From the NCBI GenBank assembly GCA_964369315.1, contig CAYJEJ010000001.1, positions 62,001 through 126,000 of the forward strand: a DNA stretch of 64,000 nucleotides, read 5' to 3'. The notes under the pieces were generated by a model. That model did not search any database. It was not told the DNA's origin and worked only from the letters and a program-made list of their open reading frames with translations. The stretch's first letter is position 1; every line of letters begins with the position of its first letter. Origin of the DNA: CAYJEJ01 sp964369315. GTDB taxonomy: Bacteria; Pseudomonadota; Alphaproteobacteria; UBA3830; JAIRWN01. Shown piece by piece: positions 27,943 to 37,165 of this stretch. Made by a program: the position numbers and the translations under genes.

Positions 27943-28542
27943 TTATTGGCAAAAATCGAATTTTTTATAGATTTTTTCATCAAAATCATAATATAAAATT
28001 TCCAATGTGTTTACATCAAAAAAGAGCAAGTGGATTGAGAGGATTCCTTTTTCTATATTATCTTTTATCCATGGGAATGTTAAGCAGTTTTTATATGAGT
28101 TAATGAGAGATTCTTTCGCACATTCATTTTGTGTGCAACATTTGTTTTGAACGTTAATTATAGATGTCCAATTTTTTAGAAAAGATTCTTTATTTGTGTT
28201 GTTTTTATTGTTTATCCAAAATTCAATTCCTGCACATTCTGTATGACCGATGATTATGAGGTGTTGGATATTCAAATATTTGATTCCGAATTCTAGTGCT
28301 GCACTTGTTCCGTGGTGGAGGTTGTCATCTTCACATGGTGGAACTATGTTTGCGATATTTCTAACCACCAATAAGTCTCCAGGGTCGCATTGAAATAATA
28401 TTGCTGGGTCAGTTCTTGAATCACAACAGGATACAACTAAAAATTTTGGTTTGTTTTTAGTGGAAGGGGTATCATTTAGCTTATATTTTTCATGAAATGT
28501 GTTAAACCCTTCTAATAAAAACTTTAAATCATTATGAATCAT
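27943..28542 (-). CDS. Beta-class carbonic anhydrase
   Basis: Zinc enzyme interconverting CO2 and bicarbonate, 199 residues. The zinc ligands are visible in SCCDSRTDP (Cys, with the Asp-Arg dyad) and in IIGHTECAG (His and Cys). VVRNIANIVPP and GTSAALEFGIKYL are further family motifs. The protein supplies bicarbonate for carboxylations such as acetyl-CoA carboxylase (accA is in the window). Its 3' end lies near uvrA. Confidence 0.93.
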   Translation of the reverse strand: MIHNDLKFLLEGFNTFHEKYKLNDTPSTKNKPKFLVVSCCDSRTDPAILFQCDPGDLLVVRNIANIVPPCEDDNLHHGTSAALEFGIKYLNIQHLIIIGHTECAGIEFWINNKNNTNKESFLKNWTSIINVQNKCCTQNECAKESLINSYKNCLTFPWIKDNIEKGILSIHLLFFDVNTLEILYYDFDEKIYKKFDFCQ

Positions 28543-28565
28543 ACAACTTTATCTTTATTAAACCA

Positions 28566-28655
28566 TGGCGGAAGAGGTGGGATTCGAACCCACGGTACAC
28601 TCGCATGCACAACGGTTTTCGAGACCGCCCCATTCGACCGCTCTGGCACCCTTCC
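28566..28655 (-). tRNA. tRNA-Ser (anticodon CGA)
   Basis: 90-nt class II tRNA on the minus strand. The acceptor is GGAAGGG/CTCTTCC (one G-T pair) with discriminator G and encoded CCA. The anticodon stem CGGT/ACCG encloses loop CTCGAAA (anticodon CGA, reads UCG), with a long variable arm and GGTTCGAATCC T-arm. Confidence 0.95.
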
Positions 28656-28744
28656 TGATTTTTCAACTTAATCTAACATAATACTTGCAAAAAGAAAATA
28701 TTTTTATATCATATGTTTTGTTGTGATTACTGTCGTTTATATAC

Positions 28745-29332
28745 ATGGTTGATGTTTTTAAGTATGTTCCACGTGAAACAGTAGAGGTACTCGAAAATTT
28801 TTCAAAAATATTATTAAAATGGCAATCAGCTATTAATTTAATAAGTAATAATGATGTTGAACGGTTATGGGAACGACATATTTTAGATAGCTTTCAATTG
28901 ACTAAATATATAAAAGGGAATGAAGTTCTTGATATAGGTTCAGGAGGAGGATTTCCTGCGGTTATTATTGCTGTATCAACAAAACATTTAGTCCATTTGG
29001 TTGAAAGTGATGAAAGAAAAGCACTGTTTTTAAATGAAGTGAAAAGAAATTTAAAGTTGAATAATATGTTTGTTCATAACGTGCGAATAGAACACTTTTC
29101 TCTTGCTAAAAGATTTGATAATATCACGGCAAGAGGGTTTTCTTCTTTAAAGGAATTAATAAAAATTTCAAAAAATTTGCTTAAAGAAAATGGACAATGC
29201 TTGTTTATGAAAGGAGAATCTTATATAAGTGAAATTGATGATGCTAGGAAATTTCATGAATTTACTTGCTCTGAATTGAATAATGAATTTCATGATAAAG
29301 GTAAAATTATTAAAATTACGGATATAAAATGA
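28745..29332 (+). CDS. rsmG: 16S rRNA (guanine-527-N7)-methyltransferase RsmG
   Basis: SAM-dependent methyltransferase (GidB) for G527 of 16S rRNA, 195 residues. WQSAINLISN and ERHILDSFQL precede the SAM-binding VLDIGSGGGFPAV (near residue 60), and ITARGFSSLKELI follows. It overlaps parA by 4 bp. A canonical parS lies within codons 7-12. In many bacteria mnmE and mnmG precede rsmG; here a tRNA and carbonic anhydrase do. Confidence 0.95.
   Translation: MVDVFKYVPRETVEVLENFSKILLKWQSAINLISNNDVERLWERHILDSFQLTKYIKGNEVLDIGSGGGFPAVIIAVSTKHLVHLVESDERKALFLNEVKRNLKLNNMFVHNVRIEHFSLAKRFDNITARGFSSLKELIKISKNLLKENGQCLFMKGESYISEIDDARKFHEFTCSELNNEFHDKGKIIKITDIK
28765..28780. promoter_or_regulatory. parS centromere site inside rsmG
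   Basis: The 16-bp sequence TGTTCCACGTGAAACA fits the chromosomal parS consensus, one arm TGTTCCAC and the other GTGAAACA, around the CACGTG core. It codes for residues V8-T12 or so of RsmG and lies about 1.3 kb upstream of parB. ParB should load here and organise the origin region for segregation by ParA. Confidence 0.93.
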
Positions 29333-30108
29333 TTAAAATAGCAATTGCTAATCAAAAAGGTGGAGTCGGAAAAACAACCACTACAGTAAACTTGGCAACT
29401 GCATTGGCTGCAATTGGAAAGAAGGTTTTGATTATAGACCTAGACCCTCAAGGAAACGCTACAACAGGTATGGGCGTTTTAAAAACATCTCTTTCAAATA
29501 ATAGCTACAAATTTATACTCGGATTAGCCTCATTAAATGAATGTATAATTAAAACGATAGTGCCTAGTTTAGATATAATGCCTTCTATAGAAGACTTATC
29601 AGCAACGGAAATAGAGCTTGTGAATATGACCTCTAGAGAAAATTATTTAAACAAAGCCCTATCCAATAGTCAGTATGATTATGATTATGTAATAATTGAT
29701 TGTCCTCCCAGTTTAGGTTTGCTAACAATAAATGCATTAACAGCAGTTGAACATCTTTTAATACCGCTTCAGTGCGAATTTTATGCATTAGAAGGACTAT
29801 CTCAACTTTTTAATACAATTAAAAAAATCAAATCATCTTTTAACCCATCACTGAGTGTGTTGGGAATATTGATTACTATGTTTGATAAAAGAAATGGGCT
29901 CAATATTAGCGTTGTTGAGGATGTAAAAAAATTTTTTCCAACATACTTGTTCTCAACTTTTATACCAAGAAATATAAAACTAAGTGAAGCACCCTCACAT
30001 GGAAAACCAGTGCTATTGTACGACCATAACTGCAAAGGTTCAATAGCATACATAGAATTTGCAAAGGAAGTATTACAAAAATTAAATCATATAGAGAAAA
30101 AAACATGA
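29329..30108 (+). CDS. parA: Chromosome partitioning ATPase ParA (Soj)
   Basis: Walker-type ATPase of 259 residues that moves ParB-parS complexes over the nucleoid. It has the deviant Walker A KGGVGKTTTTVN with both lysines, LIIDLDPQGNATTG (Walker A'), and VIIDCPPSLGLLT (Walker B), followed by FIPRNIKLSEAPSHGKPVLLYD-type ParA end motifs. There is no N-terminal DNA-binding domain, typical of chromosomal ParA. It overlaps rsmG and parB by 4 bp each. Confidence 0.96.
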   Translation: MIKIAIANQKGGVGKTTTTVNLATALAAIGKKVLIIDLDPQGNATTGMGVLKTSLSNNSYKFILGLASLNECIIKTIVPSLDIMPSIEDLSATEIELVNMTSRENYLNKALSNSQYDYDYVIIDCPPSLGLLTINALTAVEHLLIPLQCEFYALEGLSQLFNTIKKIKSSFNPSLSVLGILITMFDKRNGLNISVVEDVKKFFPTYLFSTFIPRNIKLSEAPSHGKPVLLYDHNCKGSIAYIEFAKEVLQKLNHIEKKT

Positions 30109-30950
30109 CCACAGCTTTAGGGAAAGGTTTATCAGAACTTTTTAAAAATACTGACGAAAACATTGAAATGAATAATAACCCACAAATACACTATATAAAA
30201 ATTGATGATTTATATCCTAATAAATATCAGCCAAGAAAAAACTTTTCCCAAGAATCATTAAACTCACTTGCCATTTCTATAAAAGAAAGCGGCATCTTGC
30301 AACCAATTTTAGTCACAGGTGCAACAGGTCAATATAACATAGTGGCGGGAGAACGCAGGTGGAGAGGAGCAAAACAAGCCGGGTTATTAGAAGTGCCAGT
30401 GATTATTTGTGAGTTTTCTGATGAAAAATCATTGGAGGTCGCAATCCTTGAAAACATACAAAGGGAGGACTTAAATCCAATAGAAGAAGCTGAAGGATAC
30501 GCTAAATTGACAACTCAATATGGTTATACTCAGGAAAGAATAGCAAAATTCAGTGGTAAAAGCCGCTCACATATAGCGAATATGCTAAGACTACTATCCT
30601 TGCCACAAAATGTTAAAGGATATGTATTAGAAGGGAAATTAAATTTTGGTCAGGCTAGAGCCCTTATAGGACACCCCCAAGCCGAGGAAATGGCTATGCA
30701 AATAATAAATAATGGACTGAACGTGAGACAGGCAGAATCGTTGGTTAGACGTGGGATGAGTAATAATGATTTTTTCAAAAAACGAGCAGAAAATTTAAAT
30801 CCTGAAATACTAGAACTACAATCCAACCTGTCGTCTAAATTAGGTGCCAATGTCTCTATCAATATAGATGGAATGTCTGGCAGAGGTTCAATACAGATAT
30901 TTTTTAATTCTTTGATGAACTTAGATGATATAATTAATAAATTGAATTGA
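30105..30950 (+). CDS. parB: Chromosome partitioning CTP-binding protein ParB (Spo0J)
   Basis: parS-binding CTPase clamp of 281 residues. The N-terminal CTP domain includes YQPRKNFSQESLNSLA and GERRWRGAKQAGL. The helix-turn-helix follows (YTQERIAKFSGKSRSHIANMLRLL) and the C-terminal dimerisation part is NLDDIINKLN. Its cognate parS lies within rsmG, at the front of the same operon. The 208 bp after parB are very AT-rich. I see only a weak promoter-like TTGACT at 30970 there. Confidence 0.96.
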   Translation: MTTALGKGLSELFKNTDENIEMNNNPQIHYIKIDDLYPNKYQPRKNFSQESLNSLAISIKESGILQPILVTGATGQYNIVAGERRWRGAKQAGLLEVPVIICEFSDEKSLEVAILENIQREDLNPIEEAEGYAKLTTQYGYTQERIAKFSGKSRSHIANMLRLLSLPQNVKGYVLEGKLNFGQARALIGHPQAEEMAMQIINNGLNVRQAESLVRRGMSNNDFFKKRAENLNPEILELQSNLSSKLGANVSINIDGMSGRGSIQIFFNSLMNLDDIINKLN

Positions 30951-31158
30951 TAAAAAACATTTGTTTACTTTGACTAATTAACAAAAAAATAATAAATCTA
31001 AAAATGACCATTTATGCTGTCATGATAATATCTAAAAATACATATATTTAATTCTTAAAAAATAATGGATAATTCACCGAAAAGAGTGATATCATCCAAA
31101 CAAAATATAAAAACGTCACAAATTTTATAGAACTACTGAGAGGTCAAAAAACAATCAC

Positions 31159-31887
31159 ATGAATAAGAAAATATTTTTTATAGTAGGAGCGGTATTAACA
31201 TTATTTGCTATTGCAACTATCAAAAGAATGAGGGCAATAACTGATTTTATGTACGCTGGAACCGCTGAAACAACTAAAATAATGGTTTCAACCAAAGTAT
31301 CAGGGGACATCCTTTCTTTTCCAATAGAAGAAGGACAAACGTTAAATAAAGGTGATTTAATCGCGAAAATTGACGATGAAAAATACGAGATTGCCTCTAA
31401 ACAAATCGATAGCGATTTTAAAAGAGTCTCTGCCCTTGCGAGCAAGGGACATTCTTCAATTGAAGAGCTTGAACGAATAGAACGGCTAAAAAGAGACAAT
31501 GACCTACAAAAACAGTGGTGTGAAGTCAAATCACCTATAAGTGGGGTTGTTGTCACAAAGTTTAAGGAACAAGGCGAATTCGCAAATATGGGCACATATT
31601 TGATTTCTTTAGCAGACCCCAAGGATGTTTGGGTATATTTTTATGTGCCACATGATGTCGTGCATAAATTAAAAATAGGTGCAAAGGTTGATGTGGTTTT
31701 AAGCGAAATGTCACAAAAAAAACTAGAAGGACGCATAATCAAAATTAACGAAGAAGCAGAATTCACACCTAAAAACGTACAAACACGTGAAGAACGCACA
31801 AGACTTGTCTATGGCGTGAAGGTAAAAATTGAAAACAAAGACCTGTTAATTAAATCAGGTATGACCTTGGAGAGTAATCTTGAATAA
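31159..31887 (+). CDS. HlyD-family periplasmic adaptor (membrane fusion protein)
   Basis: Periplasmic adaptor of a tripartite exporter, 242 residues. One N-terminal transmembrane segment (residues 5-22) is followed by a lipoyl-like half (VSGDILSFPIEEGQTLNKGD), a very short helical hairpin (about 75-115), the second lipoyl half (VKSPISGVVVTKF) and a beta-barrel domain. The hairpin is shorter than in usual HlyD/AcrA adaptors. It opens an operon with two ATPases, two ABC-2 permeases and TolC, in the layout of YbhG-YbhF-YbhS-YbhR systems. The next gene starts at TTG inside its 3' end. Confidence 0.9.
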   Translation: MNKKIFFIVGAVLTLFAIATIKRMRAITDFMYAGTAETTKIMVSTKVSGDILSFPIEEGQTLNKGDLIAKIDDEKYEIASKQIDSDFKRVSALASKGHSSIEELERIERLKRDNDLQKQWCEVKSPISGVVVTKFKEQGEFANMGTYLISLADPKDVWVYFYVPHDVVHKLKIGAKVDVVLSEMSQKKLEGRIIKINEEAEFTPKNVQTREERTRLVYGVKVKIENKDLLIKSGMTLESNLE

Positions 31888-32635
31888 CTCTGTTTCAATA
31901 AACAGCTTTAACATAACAAAAAGATTTAATGAAACAGAGCCGCCTGCTCTCAAAGATGTTTCCATGGGTTTTGGCTCGGGGGTATTACATGGCATTATTG
32001 GTCCCGCAGGTGCGGGTAAAACAACATTCTTACGTATACTACTCAAATTATTGAACTGTGACCATGGAACAGTTGAATATCATAATGACGGGAGTGTTCT
32101 CGAATTTGAAGAATTCAGAAAGCATATCGCTTATATGCCGCAACAACAGAGTTTATATGCAGACTTATCAATAAAAGAGCACCTCGAGTTCTTTAGAGAT
32201 ATGTATGGCTTGAACAAAAAAGTTTATAAAGAAAAATCCCAAAATCTATTAGAAATGACCAGACTTGACAAGTTTTTAAACCGTCCAGCAGGAAAATTGT
32301 CTGGAGGAATGTATAAAAAACTAGGTTTGATGTGTGCACTTTTAAGGTCACCAAAAGTAATTTTTCTAGATGAACCAACCAATGGTGTTGACCCAATCAG
32401 TAGAAGAGAATTTTGGGATATTTTGAATGAAGCTGTATTAGGCGGGATATTGGTCATCATGACCACAGCATACATGGACGAAGCTGAGCGTTGCGGCTAT
32501 GTTCATTTAATAGAACACGGCACCCTCATTGATAAAGGCGAGCCCATGGCAATGCTCAATGCTGATGAGGTGAATGATTTTGATGAATTTTTTATAAAAC
32601 GTTCGAAACGTATGAAGCAGGACAAGACTTCATGA
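31880..32635 (+). CDS. ABC exporter ATPase 1 (N-terminal YbhF-like)
   Basis: ATP-binding subunit of 251 residues. Walker A GPAGAGKTT (41-49), Q-loop MPQQQ, signature KLSGGMYKK (about 139-147), Walker B VIFLDE and D-loop GVDP (Asp171). The switch His is replaced by Ala197 (TTAYMDEAERC). The same feature is expected of the first half of YbhF-type fused ATPases, so the two ATPases here look like a split YbhF. TTG start at 31880 has GGAGAG just ahead. Export energised with the following gene's product. Confidence 0.9.
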   Translation: MNNSVSINSFNITKRFNETEPPALKDVSMGFGSGVLHGIIGPAGAGKTTFLRILLKLLNCDHGTVEYHNDGSVLEFEEFRKHIAYMPQQQSLYADLSIKEHLEFFRDMYGLNKKVYKEKSQNLLEMTRLDKFLNRPAGKLSGGMYKKLGLMCALLRSPKVIFLDEPTNGVDPISRREFWDILNEAVLGGILVIMTTAYMDEAERCGYVHLIEHGTLIDKGEPMAMLNADEVNDFDEFFIKRSKRMKQDKTS

Positions 32636-33549
32636 ACAATATAGTTGAAGTGAAAAATCTTGATGTGATATTCGGCGATTTTTACGCTGTTAAAAAAGTG
32701 TCATTTTCTGTAAAAAAAGGTGAAATATTTGGGTTTTTAGGTGCCAATGGCGCTGGGAAGACAACCACAATAAGGGTTCTTTGCGGACTCTTACTGGCAA
32801 GTGGCGGTCAAGTGTTGATAGGAGGTGAAAAACTTGTAAAAGGCAAAGAAAACTTAATAAAAAAGCAAGTTGGGTATATGTCTCAAAAATTTACCCTTTA
32901 CGACGACCTGAGTGTTGAAGAAAACTTAATGTTTACAGCGTCATTGAGGCAAATCCCAGAAAAACTCTATGAAGAGAGGAAAAAGGTTTTATTTGATTTT
33001 ATAGGCTTTGAGAAAGACACAAGTGTTCTGATTAGCGAGCTGTCTGGTGGAGTTAAGCAAGAAATAGCATTAGTGGCATCCATGCTACATGACCCACAGA
33101 TAATTTTCCTTGATGAGCCAACTGCTGGCGTTGCACCAGTTTCCAGAGCAAGGTTTTGGGAGCTAATTAATGACCTCGCCCGAAAAGGTAAAACAGTTTT
33201 TGTCACCACGCATTATATGGATGAAGCAGAAAATTGTTCAAGGGTTGCCTTGATGCGTTCTGGGGAGTTAATAGCCCTAGATAGTCCAGAAAATTTAAAA
33301 AAGACCGCCTATAAAGAACAAATTTATAAAATAACACTGAAAAAACCGGATTATCGGCAAACGCTATTAAACCAAGACAAGAAATATTTCGCGATGCTCT
33401 CCCCATATGGTCAACATTACCATGGAATTATCGCAGAAAATTATTCTGATAAAGAGGTTATCTCTATAATATCAAAAAATTGTGAAATAAAAAAAATTCC
33501 TCCATCACTCGAGGATGTTTTTATTCGTCTAGTTGAGGGTGATAGGTAA
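32632..33549 (+). CDS. ABC exporter ATPase 2 (C-terminal YbhF-like)
   Basis: ATP-binding subunit of 305 residues. Walker A GANGAGKTTT (37-46), signature ELSGGVKQE, Walker B IIFLDE and an intact switch His194 (VTTHYMDEAEN). The D-loop reads GVAP (Ala168) where the Asp is normal. A C-terminal domain (from about 215) of the DrrA/YbhF kind ends in PPSLEDVFIRLV. It pairs with ATPase 1 and overlaps it by 4 bp. Confidence 0.9.
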   Translation: MNNIVEVKNLDVIFGDFYAVKKVSFSVKKGEIFGFLGANGAGKTTTIRVLCGLLLASGGQVLIGGEKLVKGKENLIKKQVGYMSQKFTLYDDLSVEENLMFTASLRQIPEKLYEERKKVLFDFIGFEKDTSVLISELSGGVKQEIALVASMLHDPQIIFLDEPTAGVAPVSRARFWELINDLARKGKTVFVTTHYMDEAENCSRVALMRSGELIALDSPENLKKTAYKEQIYKITLKKPDYRQTLLNQDKKYFAMLSPYGQHYHGIIAENYSDKEVISIISKNCEIKKIPPSLEDVFIRLVEGDR

Positions 33550-33554
33550 ATATA

Positions 33555-34670
33555 GTGTTTAATTTTATTCGTTTTAAGGCAATTTTTACAAAGGAATTCA
33601 AGCACATAGTACGTGACCGTTTTACCTTGCTATTATCGTTATTGCTACCTCTTTTAATCGTTTTGATATTGGGAAACTCTATTGAATTTAATTTAAAAAA
33701 AATCTCCACTGTTGTAATTGATATGGATAAAACGCCATCATCCAGACAGCTTTTAGAAACTTTTACTAGCTCCGGATACTTTCGTACTTACGGCGAAGTG
33801 TCTGCCGAGAAAGGAATGAAAGAAATTATTGGAGAAAGAGCTAGAATATGCTTGTTTATTCCAAAAAACTTTGAAAAAGAGACCCTGCAAGCAAGACCAA
33901 TCAATTCCCAAATTTTATTAGATGGTGCCGATAACTCTTCAGTTTCTGCCGTTTCTAACTATTTATCGACCATAAGTGAGATGGCAAAAAGCAAATTGCA
34001 GATGAATAATCTCGATAACAAACCAATAGTCAATTTTAAAGTCAGATATCTTTTTAATCCTGAGCTCAATTCAAAATGGTTCGCCCTCCCAGGTTTGTCA
34101 GCAGTGATTATAGCCTTGGTTGCAATATTGCTAACATCATTGACGATTTGTAGGGAATGGGAGCTGGGCTCCATGGAGCTGTTACTGTCTACTCCTGCAC
34201 GTTCTAGCGAAATTATCATTGGTAAAATATTACCTTATGCATTTCTAGGTTTATCAGGATTTTTAATAGTTTATCTTGCAGCAAGGCTGATTTTTGACGT
34301 TCCATTCATAGGAAGCCATTTCTTGCTTTTATTAGGGACATTACTGTTCATTTTTGACTATCTTGCCATTGGACTATATATCTCGGTCATAACTAAGCAA
34401 CAGCAGGTGGCAATTCAATATGCCCTAATAGTTGGGATGTTACCAACCTCAATGCTGTCGGGTTTTATCTTTCCTGTGGAATATATGCCACAAATATTTA
34501 TGTGGGTTTCTTCAATCTTTCCTGCAAAGTGGTATGTTGAGGTATGTAGAGACCAATTTTTAAAAGGCTCAACTTTTTTTGACCTAATTGTTCCATTTTC
34601 AGTTATGACATTGCAAGGAATAATCATTACATCTGGGGCAATCCTTAAATTTAAGAGGAATTTAGAATGA
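33555..34670 (+). CDS. ABC-2 type permease (YbhS-like)
   Basis: Inner-membrane permease of 371 residues with the ABC-2 layout: cytoplasmic KEFKHIVRDRFTL, first transmembrane helix (22-40), a large periplasmic domain (about 45-175), then five helices with the conserved block REWELGSMELLLSTPARSSE. GTG start at 33555. It overlaps the second permease by 4 bp. The pair forms the heterodimeric channel for the two ATPases. Confidence 0.9.
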   Translation: MFNFIRFKAIFTKEFKHIVRDRFTLLLSLLLPLLIVLILGNSIEFNLKKISTVVIDMDKTPSSRQLLETFTSSGYFRTYGEVSAEKGMKEIIGERARICLFIPKNFEKETLQARPINSQILLDGADNSSVSAVSNYLSTISEMAKSKLQMNNLDNKPIVNFKVRYLFNPELNSKWFALPGLSAVIIALVAILLTSLTICREWELGSMELLLSTPARSSEIIIGKILPYAFLGLSGFLIVYLAARLIFDVPFIGSHFLLLLGTLLFIFDYLAIGLYISVITKQQQVAIQYALIVGMLPTSMLSGFIFPVEYMPQIFMWVSSIFPAKWYVEVCRDQFLKGSTFFDLIVPFSVMTLQGIIITSGAILKFKRNLE

Positions 34671-35764
34671 TTTTAAAAGGGTTTTTAAAAAAGGAAATCA
34701 CGCAATTATTACGTAATCGTGTCTTAATCTTTGCACTGTTAGTGATGCCCGTTGTACAGGTGTTAATTTTGAGCTCAGCGATTACAAATGAACCCAAAAA
34801 TCTTAAAATAGCACTAGATATTCAACCGAATGACTACTTAATGTCGAGGGTTTATGATAGAGCGATATCTTCAGGATGGTTCTTAAAGGTTGATAACCAA
34901 ACAAGTGACGCTTTAAAGACGGTTCAATCAGCCAAAGCAGATGCGGCGATTATTGCACCACAGGGCGGCTTTACTAGGGCATTGCTACGCGGTGAAGGTC
35001 AGATGCAAATTTTGATTGACGCCACAAATATCATCAGGGCACAGGCATTAGATGGCTATATAAGGGCAATTACTTGGGAAGTGTTAGCCGATGAAATGAA
35101 AAGATTACAATTCCCCGCGGGTAGCACCATCACCTTTAGCCAAAGGGTATTGTTCAACCCACAGTTGGATACAAAATTATTCATGGTGCCATTCATCATG
35201 TCTATAGTGGTCTTTACCTCGATAATGAGCATGGTGTGTGTTTCTGTTGCAAAAGAAGTAGAAAACGGGACAATAGAGACGCTTATATCTGCACCTATTA
35301 ATAAATTTCATATAATAATCGGTAAGGTTATTCCAGCTGTTTTAATCAGTTTTTTAAATTTTATTACGATTTTATCAATTGGCATCATAATGTTTGATTT
35401 GCCCTTTAGGGCGGGGATTATTGAGTTTGTTTTGACGTTTATGTCGTTTGCCTTTGCGTCATCAACTTTGGCACTTTTTATGTCGACTTATTGCAAAACG
35501 CAACAGCAGGCTATGTTATGTATGATGATGATGTCATTTTTAATGATAATGTTGTCTGGGGGAATGTTTCCAATAGAGAACATGCCAGATGTTTTACAGT
35601 ATTGTTGTTATATTAATCCACTCAGCCACTTTACTTATTTGGTGAGAAATTTGGTTTTAAAGGGTGGAGACTTGAAATATTTCATTGAACACACCTCAGC
35701 GATGATAATATTTGGTGGGGTTGCGACAGTTTTTGCATTTAGGCGTTTTAAGGTCACGTTATAG
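34667..35764 (+). CDS. ABC-2 type permease (YbhR-like)
   Basis: Second permease of 365 residues, same topology as its neighbour: KKEITQLLRNRVLIFAL, helix 1, periplasmic domain, then AKEVENGTIETLISAPINKFH and the C-terminal helices. FINPLSHF-type ends are seen (CCYINPLSHFTYLV). It is followed after 8 bp by the TolC gene, completing the exporter. Substrate unknown: drug or envelope lipid/peptide export are the family options. Confidence 0.9.
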   Translation: MILKGFLKKEITQLLRNRVLIFALLVMPVVQVLILSSAITNEPKNLKIALDIQPNDYLMSRVYDRAISSGWFLKVDNQTSDALKTVQSAKADAAIIAPQGGFTRALLRGEGQMQILIDATNIIRAQALDGYIRAITWEVLADEMKRLQFPAGSTITFSQRVLFNPQLDTKLFMVPFIMSIVVFTSIMSMVCVSVAKEVENGTIETLISAPINKFHIIIGKVIPAVLISFLNFITILSIGIIMFDLPFRAGIIEFVLTFMSFAFASSTLALFMSTYCKTQQQAMLCMMMMSFLMIMLSGGMFPIENMPDVLQYCCYINPLSHFTYLVRNLVLKGGDLKYFIEHTSAMIIFGGVATVFAFRRFKVTL

Positions 35765-35772
35765 GGAAAAAA

Positions 35773-37068
35773 ATGACTATTAGGTTTACTTTTTGTTTTT
35801 TTATGTGGTTGATGTCGGCTCCAACCTCGTTCGGGAACACTTTAATAGAGTTATTTAAGCAAGTTAACACAACCAATCCCACCATAATCGCTGAGCGGGA
35901 AAAATTGCTGGCTATTAAAACTTTGAAAAATCAGGCGATGGCTGGATGGCACCCTAGAGTAAACTTGAACGGTACTCTCGCACCTAATAGTAGCGAGGCA
36001 ACGATGAGTACTGGTCAGCAAAAAATGTCTGCTAACCAAGTTTCAAACTCTGTCGGTGTTAATATGGCGATTAACCTTTATGAGGGCGGAAAAACGTCTT
36101 CAAACATAAAAATCGCTGAATTTAGAAGAGTTTCGGCGGAACAATCTTTGAGGCTGAAAGAACAGGACGTGTTTTTTTCGCTCGTTTGTTCTTATCTCGC
36201 ACTTTTGAATGCTCAAGAAATCTTGAACCTTCATGAACAAAATCACGAGGTTATCAGACAGCGTTATGAAAGGTGTAAACTGATGGTTGAATTGGGCAAA
36301 GGAACCAATACTGACGTTGTACAAGCACTTGCTCGTCTTGAAAAGGCTAAAGCTGATGTGTTTAATGCGAAAAATAGTGTTGAAAACGCAAAAGAACAAC
36401 TCAAAGGTTTGACTGGCACTTATGTCGATTGTGCTAGCACACCAGACTTATCAAGGTTTGTCGGTTGCGTGCCAAAAACAGTTGAGGACGCTGAAGTGAT
36501 AGCAGGAAAAAATCATCCTGCCATTTTGTGTATGTACGCGATGCAACAAGCAGCACAAGAGGACATAGAAATCGCTGGTGCAACATACAGACCAAATGTG
36601 AATTTACAAATGTTGGCACAAAAGGATAATAAACAATTAATGTATAAAAAATTGGATGTTCTTCAAGCCTCGGTTGTTGCAACGGTTCCTCTGTATGACG
36701 CGAGTATATCAAGCTCAAAAACAGCACAGGCAAGGCACAACCTTGCTGAATGCATGGCACAATTGTGTCAAACACGGCGTGATATCACAAAGTTGTTGGT
36801 ACAATCTTGGAATGTATGGCAGTCAAAAAAATCCATGGTTAAGGCTTGTCAGGCTCAGGTTGATGCCAGCGTTAAAGCCCTTGAATGCGTGATTGCTGAG
36901 GCTCAAAACGGGGGGCGTACTGAACTGGATGTTTTGAACGCACAGCAGGAGCTACTGAATGCAAAGGTGGGGCTCGTGCAAGTTAAAAATGACGAGGTGA
37001 TAGCATTCTTTACAATCTTGTCTTCTATGGGGCGGTTGACCGCAATGGACATATTTAATAAACGCTAG
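35773..37068 (+). CDS. TolC-family outer-membrane channel
   Basis: Outer-membrane efflux channel of 431 residues. A signal peptide (FTFCFFMWLMSAPTSFGN) is followed by two repeats of the OEP family rich in long helices (VRQRYERCKLMVELGKG-like segment around 160-180; LNAQQELLNAKVGLVQVKN near 390-410). It closes the export operon, so the HlyD adaptor and this channel give a complete path across both membranes. About 95 bp of non-coding sequence follow. Confidence 0.9.
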   Translation: MTIRFTFCFFMWLMSAPTSFGNTLIELFKQVNTTNPTIIAEREKLLAIKTLKNQAMAGWHPRVNLNGTLAPNSSEATMSTGQQKMSANQVSNSVGVNMAINLYEGGKTSSNIKIAEFRRVSAEQSLRLKEQDVFFSLVCSYLALLNAQEILNLHEQNHEVIRQRYERCKLMVELGKGTNTDVVQALARLEKAKADVFNAKNSVENAKEQLKGLTGTYVDCASTPDLSRFVGCVPKTVEDAEVIAGKNHPAILCMYAMQQAAQEDIEIAGATYRPNVNLQMLAQKDNKQLMYKKLDVLQASVVATVPLYDASISSSKTAQARHNLAECMAQLCQTRRDITKLLVQSWNVWQSKKSMVKACQAQVDASVKALECVIAEAQNGGRTELDVLNAQQELLNAKVGLVQVKNDEVIAFFTILSSMGRLTAMDIFNKR

Positions 37069-37165
37069 CGTTAAGTCCATAAATAGGGATAAAATTAGAT
37101 TGAAGATTTACTTTTAATTGGCTATCGTTATACTGGTTTGATAATGATATGTTGGATTTTTTATT

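Noticed and set aside
30951..31158. AT-rich gap after parB as replication origin or promoter
   Set aside because: Only a loose TTGACT/TAAATC promoter pair and a poor DnaA-box match (7 of 9); not enough to annotate.
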